A stretch of DNA of 64,000 bases from Harmonia axyridis (lineage: Eukaryota; Arthropoda; Insecta; Coleoptera; Coccinellidae): the NCBI RefSeq assembly GCF_914767665.1, contig NC_059505.1, positions 27,773,506 through 27,837,505 on the forward strand. Direction: 5' to 3'. The position numbers and the translations under genes are program-made. The notes below the pieces were generated by a model. That model was not told the DNA's origin, ran no database searches, and worked only from the letters and a program-made list of their open reading frames with translations. Positions 42,905-53,285 of the stretch are shown here, one piece after another; within the stretch, counting starts at the first letter, position 1; the number at the start of each line of letters is the position of its first letter.

Positions 42905-44566
42905 CCTGTCCGAGCTTTTTGTTTGAAAACATTCATAAGACCATTCACTCCAGATGAGATAGCAAATATTTCTAAAAAGTTAGAAAATAAATTGAGTAGT
43001 GGCGTTGATGAGATTCCTGTAATGATTGTTACGTTGAGTGTACCTAGTATAATACCCATGCTCTGTTATATTATCAACAACTCTTTGAAATTTGGCATTT
43101 TTCCCGAACAACTAAAACTACCTGTTATAAAACCACTTTACAAATCCGGTGATCCAGAAAAACGAGAAAATTATCGTCCAATAAGCTTACTGAATAGTTT
43201 CTCGAAAATTTTCGAATTAGCTATGTCATCGCGGATCACTTATTAATATTTATTAAATTGTAATCTTATGAGTCCGTCGCAACATGGATATTTGAGATCC
43301 GTTCAGACTGCGGTCGCACAGTTCATAAACAATATTCTGAAGTACCTAGAACAATACAAAATAGCTGCTGGAATTTTTATAGATCTCTCTGAAGCTTTCG
43401 ACTGCGTTAATAGAGAACTCTTAATACATAAGTTAGAGTAATATGGAATTGTGAGAAATGCTCTGAACAGGTTTGTCTCTTTTCTATCAGATAGATGGAA
43501 ATGCGTAAAAATTACTAAAAACAACTCTGCTGTGTCTTCAGATTGGTTGAAAAATGAGGTTGGAGTTCCACAAGGAGGTGTTTTAGCATCACCCCTATTT
43601 TGATAATGATCAATGACTCGTTTTTTTCGGCAGATGAGATTGAAGATTCTGACATAACCAACTATGCAGATGATACCAATCTACTAGTAGCAGGTATGAA
43701 CTCCGATAAGTTAGAGCAGAAATGTTCCATAATTTACGACTGGGCAGAACAGTGGTTTTTGAAAAATAATTTTGTAATGAATACCACTAAGACCAATATT
43801 GTAATATTTCGTGCAAGTAATATAAAACCTAAACCGTACACAATAAATTTCAACAACTTCACCGTAAACACAGCAGAAAGCACCAAATTCCTCGGACTTG
43901 TCATAGATGAGTTTTTAAAATGGACCCCACATATAAACAACATGGTGAAAAAACTTAATATATTCTGTTATGCACAAAGAAAATTAAACAAATTTGTGGA
44001 TGAAAAAATTAAAAAAATTCTATATTTTGCCAACTTTGAATCCTTGATTAGATACGGAATAATTTTTTGGGGAACTACTGCCTAGTCGGTATTTAATATT
44101 CAAAAGAGAGTTGTAAGAATACTTTTGAACTTGAGATATAGGAAATCGTGTAGGGGAAAATTTAGGTCCTTGGGAATATTAACGGTATATGGTCTTTACT
44201 TGCATGAATGTTTGTTGTATCTTCACAAAAATAAAGGTGAATTCCAATACAAGAACGGCCAATATCAATGTTCCCATGCACAGGTTGACTATCTCCGAAA
44301 AGTGCCCTTCTTATATGTGCATACGGATTTTCAATAATTTGCCCCAAAATATTAAATCTATACAGAATTATAGACAATTCAAATCAAAAAGTAAAAGGTT
44401 CTTGATAGATCTTGAGGTGTATGGTTTAAATGATTATTTTGAAAGGCGATTGTAAAATATTTAGTTACAGGTTGAGTTTAGTTGAGTGTATTTAAGTTAT
44501 GTATTATTGACACTATTTCATTTCTTCTGTATTCTCAGGGAATATTTGAAATAAATCTATCTATCA
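42905..44566 (+). pseudogene. Non-LTR reverse transcriptase, broken, with 3' tail
   Basis: Ordered blocks are present in shifting frames: PDEIANISKKLENKLSSGVD (thumb-side lead), YRPISLLNSFSKIFE (about 43,174), SPSQHGYL, IFIDLSEAFDCVN (about 43,374, catalytic Asp kept), VGVPQGGVL (about 43,560), YADDTNLLVAG (43,663-43,695, active site kept), KFLGLVIDEFLKW, and a C-terminal tail ending at 44,455. A TTTGAAATAAATCTATC-type 3' end closes it near 44,566. At least four stops or frameshifts break it. The endonuclease is missing through 5' truncation. Confidence 0.85.
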
Positions 44567-45539
44567 TTCAATAACGGAGGTATAAATTTTGTTCCTTCCG
44601 TTATCCTCACACTGTATACAGAAAACCTTCTGAATCTTGTTTTTTCGCTACAGAAAATTGATAAACACACAATGAATCAATGTTTAATGCTGGTAATCCC
44701 ACATTGACGGAACCCAGAAAAATGTTATTGGGGATAAAACTTATTAAGTAGTTAAAAAAATTATTTAACCCACGTAACGGCCTCCGCATTCAAGATACAG
44801 GGCTTTTTTGCCTTCAAATTTAATGGATTATGATCTCGGAGGGATGAATAGGGTGGGGGAACCAATTTCGTATCAAATTTCATGTCCTTGTAATTTTTCT
44901 TCAAATATTAGTATTTACATACCTAATACATACTACCAATAGAGAAGTGCTGAGTTTAAGCTTATTCCTCATTAAATACTCTGATTGTGACATGATTGCT
45001 GACTCTGAGCTTCTCCCCTGCAACAAAGCTTTTGGCAACAGGGAATATTAATATCTGGGACTGATGACATATTATAAGGTGTATAATGCGTGGCTTTCTG
45101 TTACTCTAAATGAGCTCAATCTTGCTGCTGTTCATTACCATAATTCATCCTACATTCAAAACTTCACTTGATATGCCTATTTCGCAACTAAACGTTTTTG
45201 TCGTAATGGGAGCGAAGCGAAGCGAATTTATGCTTGCATATCTCTGTGGAACAATTCAGCTATGGATCAATATTGTAGTGGATTTGTGGAAAACATTTTC
45301 GGGAGTTGTTATTAGTTATAGGGGAATATTGAGTTTCGGTACATTTAGAGAATAGCTTGGTTCATTATTTTCAATAAACTCTGGAATCGTTCGATTGAAA
45401 AAGGTTAGTTTATGATTTGGATAGTGTAGTGTAGTTTGAAATGGATTATATTCTTTTTATACTTTACTTTTTAACTTCAGTTCAGTTTCATATTTAAAAA
45501 TATGTAGTTATGTACTTCTTGGTGTAATAACTCTCAATA
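44567..45539. other. Stretch without a supported gene
   Basis: An 81-codon frame at 45,110-45,355 shows no recognisable motif. The rest is AT-rich sequence. Confidence 0.4.
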
Positions 45540-46456
45540 TAACTATGGGTTTATCTTCAATACATACGCTCGTGCAGACCTCTGAACTATATATAAATAG
45601 GCGTAAAACTTTGCTTCCGCCGTTTTTTTCCAAACTTCGAGGCTTTATTGTGAAAAACTTCTATACATTTATGATTCAAAGTATTGTCCATCGCTGGCAA
45701 CTACTTTCTCCTATCTGTCGGGTAGCGTACGAATCTCTCATTGAAAAAACTGGTCATCTTTTGAAGAGATCCACGCATCGATCCAATTTTTTACTACTTC
45801 ATAAGACTGAAAAAGCTGGCCAGCCAGACCTTGTGCCATTGATCGAAACAAGTTATAGTCTGAGGGATCAACGACTAGGGAATACGGTCAACATGGGGTC
45901 GAGCATTGTTATGCTGTAAAATCACTTCATTATGTCTATCGTTGTATTGCGGCCGTTTGCCTTTCAATGCTCGACTCGAACGCATTAATTGCGTTCGATA
46001 ACGATCGCCAGTAATTGTTTCAGATGGTTTTAACAACTCATAAAACATTTCGCCGAGCTGATCCCACCAAATATTGAGCAAGACTTTGGAGCCATGAATA
46101 TTTGGTTTTTCCGTCAATGTGCAAGCATGGCCGGGATATTTCCATGATTTTCTGCGCTTGGGATTATCGTAATGAATCCAATTTTCGTATCCAGTCACAA
46201 TGCGATACAAAAATCCCGTATTCGTCATGAAAGTAGTTATTCACAAGCAAACAAACGCCGTTCAACATCTCCCGACTTCAACTCGTACGGCACCCAATTT
46301 TCTTGTTTCTAAATCATTCCCATGACTTTCAGGCGTTTTGAAATGGCACATTGCGTTACTCCCAATGATCCTGCCAATTCTTGTTGCGTTTGACATGACT
46401 TGATCAAGGAATGACTCCAATTCTGCATCATCGAAAACCTTTTCTCTTCCACCGCC
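45540..46456 (-). pseudogene. Mariner transposase, inactivated
   Basis: On minus, the N-terminal DNA-binding part reads CQTQQELAGSLGVTQCAISK and LKVMGMI-stop-KQENWVPYELK. The catalytic domain (46,228-45,875) reads FLYRIVTGYENWIHYDNPKR, HGSKVLLNIWWDQLGEMFYE, LLKPSETITGDRYRTQL and VILQHNNARPHV. The C-terminus is SSKDDQFFNERFVRYP. Two of the three catalytic Asp residues are replaced: GDEKW has become GYENW and HDNARP has become HNNARP. In addition there is a stop, and the segment between the second and third catalytic blocks is frameshifted. The first base of the element abuts dispersed repeat B at 46,457. Confidence 0.85.
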
Positions 46457-46725
46457 ATTAACTCATGAACTCAAGATATAGTATATTGATGAAATTGTCA
46501 TCAGAAAAGCTATCTATTGATGCAATCATATACCTACTGAGTGTGCCCTTTGAAATGAGGAACTAGTGGTCTGTTTTCGGTGTAACCGGAAGTAAGTAGT
46601 GATCTGAAAATATTCCAAGAAGAAAGATCGTTGGCCCAAACCCCAACATGCAAATTTTCAGCACAAAATTATGTTTAGATTTCCATGAACGACTAATAGG
46701 CCATCGCGGTGAATCACCTGTATAT
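46457..46725 (+). repeat. Dispersed repeat family B, copy 3
   Basis: AACTCATGAAC, then CATCAGAAAAGCTATCTA, GTTTTCGGTGTAACCGGAAG and AGGCCATCGCGGTGAATCAC match the copy at 5,036-5,462. The 5' half is missing at the mariner boundary. Confidence 0.75.
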
Positions 46726-47034
46726 ATAAATTTCTTATCAAAACTAAAAATCATCAAAAGCATCAGTTTCACATGGCAAATCAACTGTGAACTTCAGATA
46801 ATTTAATTATTCGGAGACCACCAAGGTCTCCGGATTACACATGAAAATGGTTAATGGTGTTCTTCGAATGCGGCCGAAGGAAAAACTCTAACGGTGTTAA
46901 ATGCGGAAACCTTGGTAGCCGACGGATATTTCAATTATCTGAAGTTCATCATAGATAAGCACTCGAACGATATTCCGTGTGAAACTGAAACTTTTGATAA
47001 TTTTTTTAGTTTGAAGAAAAATTTATATATCAGG
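46719..47034. repeat. Foldback of about 315 bp
   Basis: TATATATAAATTTCTTATCA, AAAACTAAAAA, CATCAGTTTCACA and TGAACTTCAGATAATT on the left are mirrored at about 46,930-47,034. The centre (46,850-46,915) is GC-richer. It abuts the end of dispersed repeat B. Confidence 0.8.
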
Positions 47035-47474
47035 TTATATATTTTCGAAAAGGAAAAAAAATAGATTTTATTTGTTATAGAGATTTTTATGGTTCACATA
47101 GAAAATACAAGTTTGTATTATAACTTCAAAATCAATTGCAATTAAAACAAAATGATTACACCAATGGATTCTACTGAAGAAGGTGTTTATTTTTATGTTA
47201 ATAGCACCAGTAATGAGGTAGTTATGAGAACATTTTATTTAACGCCATTTTCCAATTTTCTCTTATAGCTGGAAAATAGTTGAACTCATAAGATTGCTGT
47301 TTTCACCAAATTAATTCTCTCGGCCTGAAAATGTGCCATTCATTTTTTTCTAGCTCAAAGTGGATCTGACACAATGGAATTGGGAGACCCGATACATTTT
47401 GATTATTGTGTTCTAATTGTGTAACAATTCTAATAATATCTACAAGGATTATTGCCGTAAATTCAAAACTAATG

Positions 47475-47645
47475 AGTTATTTAATTGGGTACTAGGCAAA
47501 GAAAGGCCATTCAATTAAAAACAACCATTAGTCATGTACATATTTCGAAAATATATAGATTTACATGACCAATGGTTGTTTTTAGTTGTTTTATTTTTAT
47601 TCTTTGTTTTAGTTTATTCTTTGGCAAGTACCCAATTAAATAATT
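47475..47645. repeat. Hairpin of about 170 bp
   Basis: TTATTTAATTGGGTACT and GGCAAAGAA (left) are mirrored by TTCTTTGGCAAGTACCCAAT (right). An inner pair AAAAACAACCATTAGTCATG and TACATGACCAATGGTTGTTT forms a second stem. Confidence 0.75.
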
Positions 47646-49003
47646 TATAAATTCCAATAATCTATAAAATTATTATTTTCATAATGTGCCGCAAAACAAA
47701 CTGGTGTGCTCATAAAAGAGAATTGACGCGTCGAATAGGGCTCCTTACATGTGTATGTTCACAAGGTCAATCGACGCGTCGATCGGGCCTACCTACAGTT
47801 ATCGTTGCGTCGCGTCGGCTGTATGTATGTTTCTGCTTGTATTGTTATGTTATTGTTGTCTATTAATTTATTCAGAGGAAGGATTCTCTTAAAATTCGAG
47901 TGGTTATTTTACATATGGTTATGATCATGTTTTTCTATTCCGTCTTCCCTAGGGCTCTGTGATACCTGGTCGGTTTGCTTGGGTTTTTCCTAGTTTTGGT
48001 AAGGCGAACAACATGGAAGTTTCCATTGAAATTCTATTTAATATTTACACATTAAATCTCAACACGATAGTACTTGTTGTTACGGAGATATTGGGTAAGG
48101 CATATCCGAACAAGTCAGTGCTCATTGTCAATTTTTTCCTCACCAATTATTCATCAGAACAATACTTTCACTTCAGAAAATTTTAAAATTTCGATAGAAG
48201 TAATTCTTGGAGAATGTTCTCCGACTATATTTTCATCTGTAGAGAACCATATTCGAACAAACTATTGTGTCTGCTGCTTTCCCGAAGGAACGGAATTATG
48301 TAAGCTTCGCGAACATCGTTCTGGTTTTTTCTATTCCGTCTCCGATGAAGCTGAACGCTAATGGAAGATAGTGATTCGAATGAGTTCGTTGCCTTACACC
48401 TCGATGGCAATAATGAAAATAAACCCTTCGATTTCAATTCACCACAATAACTCTGTTCAATTCACTTCTGGAGAAGTAGTATTTCTTATTGCTATACGAA
48501 ATACATGGAAGATGCATCAGTGTTTATTGAATCTGAATGCGAAAAGAAGGAATATATTTGCACAAAGGATTTTTTCTTCCAATTCGTTTCATTCTCTCTA
48601 CAGGCTGTTCCTACGGACAAAAAGGACAGATTCCTCAAACCATTTTGAGAAAAAAAATGTCTTATAAACATGGTCCCGCGAGCGCTTTATTATCGAGGTA
48701 CAGGGTGTTAGTGTTTGATTTTTCTGAAGTTTTTTCTCTTATTACCTTTTATTCACAATATGTTTAACTTAAATTTGGCAAAGCTATATTCCAATGAAAA
48801 GTGTTCATCATGTGATAAGTTGATTTTGGATGCAAATCTAGAGGTTGACAATTTTTTTCCTCCAGAACTTTTTTGGGTTAACCACTGCTGGTTTAGATAA
48901 ATGCCTTACGAAACTTTGCTCCACTACTAAACTTTTTGGTATCTTGTAGTTTTGTCGTATCTGGTTCTAATTTCGAAAAGACTTCAGGAAAATCCAAATT
49001 ATA
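47646..49003. other. Stretch without a supported gene
   Basis: At 47,700-47,820 a GC-richer part repeats the motif TTGACGCGTCGA / TCGACGCGTCGATCGGGC. A short frame at 48,361-48,450 (MEDSDSNEFVALHLDGNNE) ends at a stop after 29 codons and is not recognised. Confidence 0.4.
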
Positions 49004-50231
49004 CTAATTGACAAAAAAACTGCAACACCCAAAAGAAGTTGTTTAAATTTAATTTTTTTTTATGAACATGGGTAGTATGCAAGGAGTAAAAGATTGAAAT
49101 TTGGAGAAAAAACGAAGGTTTAAAATTGTTTTCAATAAATTTGTTAATAATCTGTTTGTCCACCGCGATTATCTATACACTCCCCAACTCGTCCCGGCAT
49201 TGATAGAATGAGATGGTCTATCTCTTCTTGAGGGATAGTATCCCAAGCTACCTGTACTACATCCTGTACTTAGTCCGTGGGGGCTGGGGTAAATTTCCAA
49301 GCCTCCTACCCATCATGTCCCAAACATGCTCTATAGGTGAAAGATCGGCGGATCTGGGCGTCCATGGCGAAGGATGCTTCGAAAAAGTTTAAACTAACCC
49401 TGGCAACATGAGGTCGAGCATTATCTTGCTGAAATATTGGATTCTCGAGCCGGTTAAGGTAAGGGAGAACATATGGCTCCACTATTTCTTGAAGGTAACG
49501 CAGCGCTGTTATGTTATTTTGAATAAAGACTAAAGGTGATCTACTAGCACGTGCAATAGCACTCCATACCATAACGCTTACTGTCCGGTGTACATGACGC
49601 TCAACATCAAACTGAGATTCACGTCTTTCTCCCCGACGTCATCTAACACTTTCTCAGTCCATCATGTGCACCCAAAGAGAATCGATATTCATCAGAAAAG
49701 ACGACTTGATGCCATTCCACATTCCAATGTTGACGTTGTCTGCACCACTGTAATCGTTGCCGGCGATGCTCAACCTTCAGAGGTAACACAAGATGGGTTC
49801 GATAATGCTGCAGTCCAAAAAACCTTATCCACTCATCAGACGTCGATCTTGAACTTCATTTCTGCCCCGTCGACGTCTGGTACCTACTCTTTTTCTATTT
49901 TGGGCATTATCAAACCATGCTTGACAACATCTCATAACACTAGTTGGAGTTATGTTCGTACGGTTAGCGATTTCTCGAAATGACAACCACGCCTCCCGTA
50001 GACCACTAATTCGACCTCTTTCAAATTGACTTAGCTGGCCATAAGTTTCACGTACACGTGCTCTAGGCAATTTAACAACAACTAAACATCGACCTTGGAT
50101 CTCCTCGAACAGCTGGTTTGTTGCGAAATTTAAAAAACTTGCAAAAAACGATTTAAGTAACATTGTTCACACGAAAAAACCTTAAAATTTAAACAGCTCC
50201 TTTTATGTGTAGCAGTTTCTTTGTCAGTTTG
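49004..50231 (-). mobile_element. Tc1-like transposon with both TIRs and TA duplication, decayed
   Basis: The terminal repeats CTAATTGACAAAAAAACTGC (left) and, in reverse, ACAAACTGACAAAGAAACTG (right) continue to a shared GTTTAAATTT, about 48 bp in all. A TA flanks each end (49,002-49,003 and 50,232-50,233). The 1.23-kb length is normal for Tc1. Confidence 0.85.
49170..50163 (-). pseudogene. Tc1-like transposase
   Basis: On minus, the N-terminal region reads LPRARVRETYGQLSQFERGR, then GLREAWLSFREIANRTNITP and VMRCCQAWFDN (50,070-49,890). The middle is frameshifted: the plus strand near 49,690-49,800 still matches the reverse of the HRRQRLQWC and first catalytic region. From 49,572 the frame reads MVWSAIARASRSPLVFI, then IFQQDNARPHVARVS with the second catalytic Asp kept, after which the frame is shifted again. 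The last part (49,170-49,300) reads in pieces. It is inactive as it stands. Confidence 0.8.
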
Positions 50232-50696
50232 TAAGTTATATTGATCCAGTAAGTAAGCTGTGATGAATAAATTAATGATAAGTTTCGGTATTTATTTATT
50301 CAATATGTACCTAAGATAAATAAAGATCCGATAAACTGGTGTAATCATAAAAAAAAGTAGGACTAGAAGAAACACCCTGTATCTCGATAACAAAGTGTTT
50401 GTGGGTCCATGTTCATAGGCCTTTTCTTTTTAAAATAATCAAAGGAATCTCTCATTTTCCTCTGTTCTTCTAATTCAGGCACACCCTGTATATCTCACAA
50501 CAAACGTTTCTGTCATCTAGTCAGTTAATGACCTTAGCTTAGACAGTTTCCTAAGCTAATTGTTTTTTTCTTCAGCCGTTTTTATTTCAAATCTCAGGGC
50601 CATATTTTTATAGTGATTAGAGAGTTGTCATATTTACAACGCGATTGAAGATTATCAGTGAAAAAGTCGCTAATATCTCCGATTATAAAATAGTAA
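50232..50696. other. Stretch with CACCCTGTAT-type motifs
   Basis: The motif ACACCCTGTAT occurs twice (about 50,371 and 50,483), typical edges of insect DNA elements. No gene was recognised. Confidence 0.4.
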
Positions 50697-51431
50697 TTTT
50701 TCGGCAACCGTCCGGGAAGTGCTCACTTCCCGGACGCTTTTTCTCTGAGAAAGTAGCATTTCCCGGCCTAGTCCGGAAAGTACGTACTTCCCGGACTAGG
50801 CCGGAAAAGAATCATAGAATTCATAGCAACCGAGATAACGGCTGACAGTTCATATGAAATTAGTTGTCAAAAATTTGCATGTTTTTTGATCGCAATCACA
50901 ATAAAATATGGAAAGCAGCAGCGATAGCGTTATTTTACATGGTTGCCGAAAAAATATTGTACGCAACACGCCCGAAAATGGTTTTTTTGGACTCACAGAC
51001 TTCCAGGACGAGCGTAAGCGATTCGTCTATTCGTCCAAAAAAACCCTATTTTCTGGACTTGTTACGTAAATTACTATTACGTAACAAGTCCGGAAAATAG
51101 GGTTTTTTTCGGACGAATAGACAGTGGAAGTCTGTGAGTCCAAAAAAACCATTTTCGGGCGTGTTGCGTACAATATTTTTTCGGCAACCATGTAAAATAA
51201 CACTATCGCTGCTGCTTTCTATATTTTATTGCGATTGCGATCAAAAAAATGCAAATTTTTGACAACTAATTTCATATGAACTGTCAGCCGTTATCTCGGT
51301 TGCTATGAATTCTATGATTCTTTTCCGGCCTAGTCCGGGAAGTACGTACTTTCCGGACTAGGCCGGGAAATGCTACTTTCTCAGAGAAAAAGCGTCCGGG
51401 AAGTGAGCACTTCCCGGACGGTTGCCGAAAA
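50697..51431. repeat. Near-perfect palindrome of about 735 bp with nested palindromes
   Basis: The left arm (50,697-51,069) and right arm (51,077-51,431) are inverted copies with very few differences and a 7-base loop (ATTACTA). The one larger difference is about 18 extra bases in the left arm at about 51,008-51,026. Each arm contains a subunit of about 258 bp bounded by inverted TTTTTCGGCAACC (50,697-50,954 and 51,173-51,431). Each subunit contains two smaller palindromes: one centred in GAAGTGCTCACTTC (50,709-50,736) and one in AAAGTACGTACTTC (50,760-50,806). GC content is much higher than in the flanks. No protein is encoded. Confidence 0.95.
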
Positions 51432-53000
51432 AAAATATTTTTATCGATACTTCCAAGCATATATTCATATTTTATATGCTTTTTCGTTTCACAAAGAAAT
51501 GTTTCAACTTTTTGTTGAAAGAATCAGCAATTTATTGGTTTTATGGTAGGTCACTTCGGATTCTTTGAGTATTTATTTATTGAAGTTTTGACATGAGATT
51601 TGTGTTCAGAAAATTGAATTGAAACAAATTTGTTTCCATTGAACCGACTAAATTTTTACTGATCAATCATCTGTTATAGATCCCATCAAATAGAGGAAAT
51701 ATGTCCGGAATATTTCATTCAATAAACAAAGAAAAGATTAATTCATCTCATTATACAGTAAGCTGAATTGCATTTAAAGATTGGAACGGCAAATTGAAAT
51801 GATGCTCTCATTTATATACTTTATTTCAGTCTAATGAAGCGGAGTGAATAAATATTTTCTTCTAAGTGGATTAATTTCTTTCGTTCAATTCAGCTATTCA
51901 TTCTGACTCGAGAATTTAATCGAATCAGCTGTTAAAAGGAAATAACGATCTTTGCATTTTCATAAGTTTGAAAGAAAATATAATATGTATCTGTGTTTGA
52001 TGAAATCTTCGAACGTTTCAGTCATTTCCAGAATTAAACCAAATTAGTGGAAATTAACTACAGTTATTTTTCTGTAAAAAAGCAACAAGTTGATATTTGG
52101 TAAAATTTGAGGTTCCATAGTGGTTTTATTTTGAGTTCAATTTTCAACATTTTTTCAGTAAACTGTAGGTAAAATTATAAATTTCAACTTGCACATTTAC
52201 TCTACCTTTAAATGCTGGCTTATTAATCTACATACAGAAAATAATTTCGTGGTCAAAATTTTTCATATTACCAATTTTCATTAAGAACCCTTCCTTTCCT
52301 TTTTTGTTGTTTGGTTCATGGTTCATTGTCATCAACGGTTAATTTGAGAAATTAAATTTTCTGCGAAATTGCTATTCGTAATCTATTGACCTAAATGAGC
52401 TAGAGGTGGTAATACAGAATATTGAGCTGAATTTGATGTAAAAAGTACGTGTCTTAAAAGTTTTCAAGTTACAGTTGAATTTGTTTGTTTTGAAGATAGA
52501 TTTTTGATTTTGTATTCAATAGGGTTGCATAAAATCGCATGAACTGACTTGTCGAACTGACAAAGAGGAAGAAGCAAAGCCATCTCGTCAAAAAATAACT
52601 TACAAAAATTGTTAATTTGAAAACATTGAACATGAAATGCATCAAAATATAATTCATTATCACGGTAAGCCAGCAACATTTTTTCAAAGAAAGCATGCGT
52701 TAGAATATTACAAACAAAACATTACATCTCAAGATCCGAAAGAGATAATTCAACCAATTAGGTGCAGTTGCGGCATTATATTAAATTCCACCATATTCAT
52801 GGCCCGATTGTCCCTAGACACTTGAATCAAATTAACTCATATTGGCCTCTTGGGAACCAATCAGATTATGGATTCGAAATCCGAGTCTGTTTCAGCAGCC
52901 ACCTGATTGGCTTTCGAGCGGTCATTATTAGTTAACACAACACAAACATCTATATGACTATAAACCTAGTGTGGTCTTGGTGTTCATTATACTTTTGAAT
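51432..53000. other. AT-rich stretch, no gene recognised
   Basis: A pair CCAATCAG / CTGATTGG lies at 52,857-52,915, spaced about 50 bases, in a GC-richer context. It could be paired CCAAT boxes or a tiny element. Nothing else was recognised. Confidence 0.45.
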
Positions 53001-53006
53001 TTTATT
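53001..53006 (-). terminator. Poly(A) signal AATAAA of the CAP gene
   Basis: AATAAA on minus lies about 280 bases after the stop codon at 53,286. Confidence 0.5.
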
Positions 53007-53285
53007 GCAATTTTATAATACTATAAAATGATTTCAAATGTTGCCATTGAACATGAACCGACAAATTTTGATGAGTTCTCTCTTTTTACTTCAATCATTT
53101 ATGTTTTGGCAATGATGTGGATCAGAACACTATACTGCCAAAAAATATGCATGCCTAATATTACATACATTAGGTCACAATCCTTATAGTTTTGCAATGG
53201 AAAAAAAACATCGGTTTCTTATAACTACAACAATATAATCGTTCAATACAAAAGAATCAAAGTTCCCAAGAGGAATATACAAAAT

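Noticed and set aside
45545..45919. 124-codon plus-strand frame
   Set aside because: It is the antisense of the mariner transposase C-terminus.
47700..47820. Repeated TTGACGCGTCGA motif considered as a CRISPR-like or operator array
   Set aside because: Only two copies, and the context is a eukaryotic nuclear genome; probably part of an unidentified repeat.
48361..48450. Frame MEDSDSNEFVALHLDGNNE
   Set aside because: Ends after 29 codons; no donor site in phase was found and no family was recognised.
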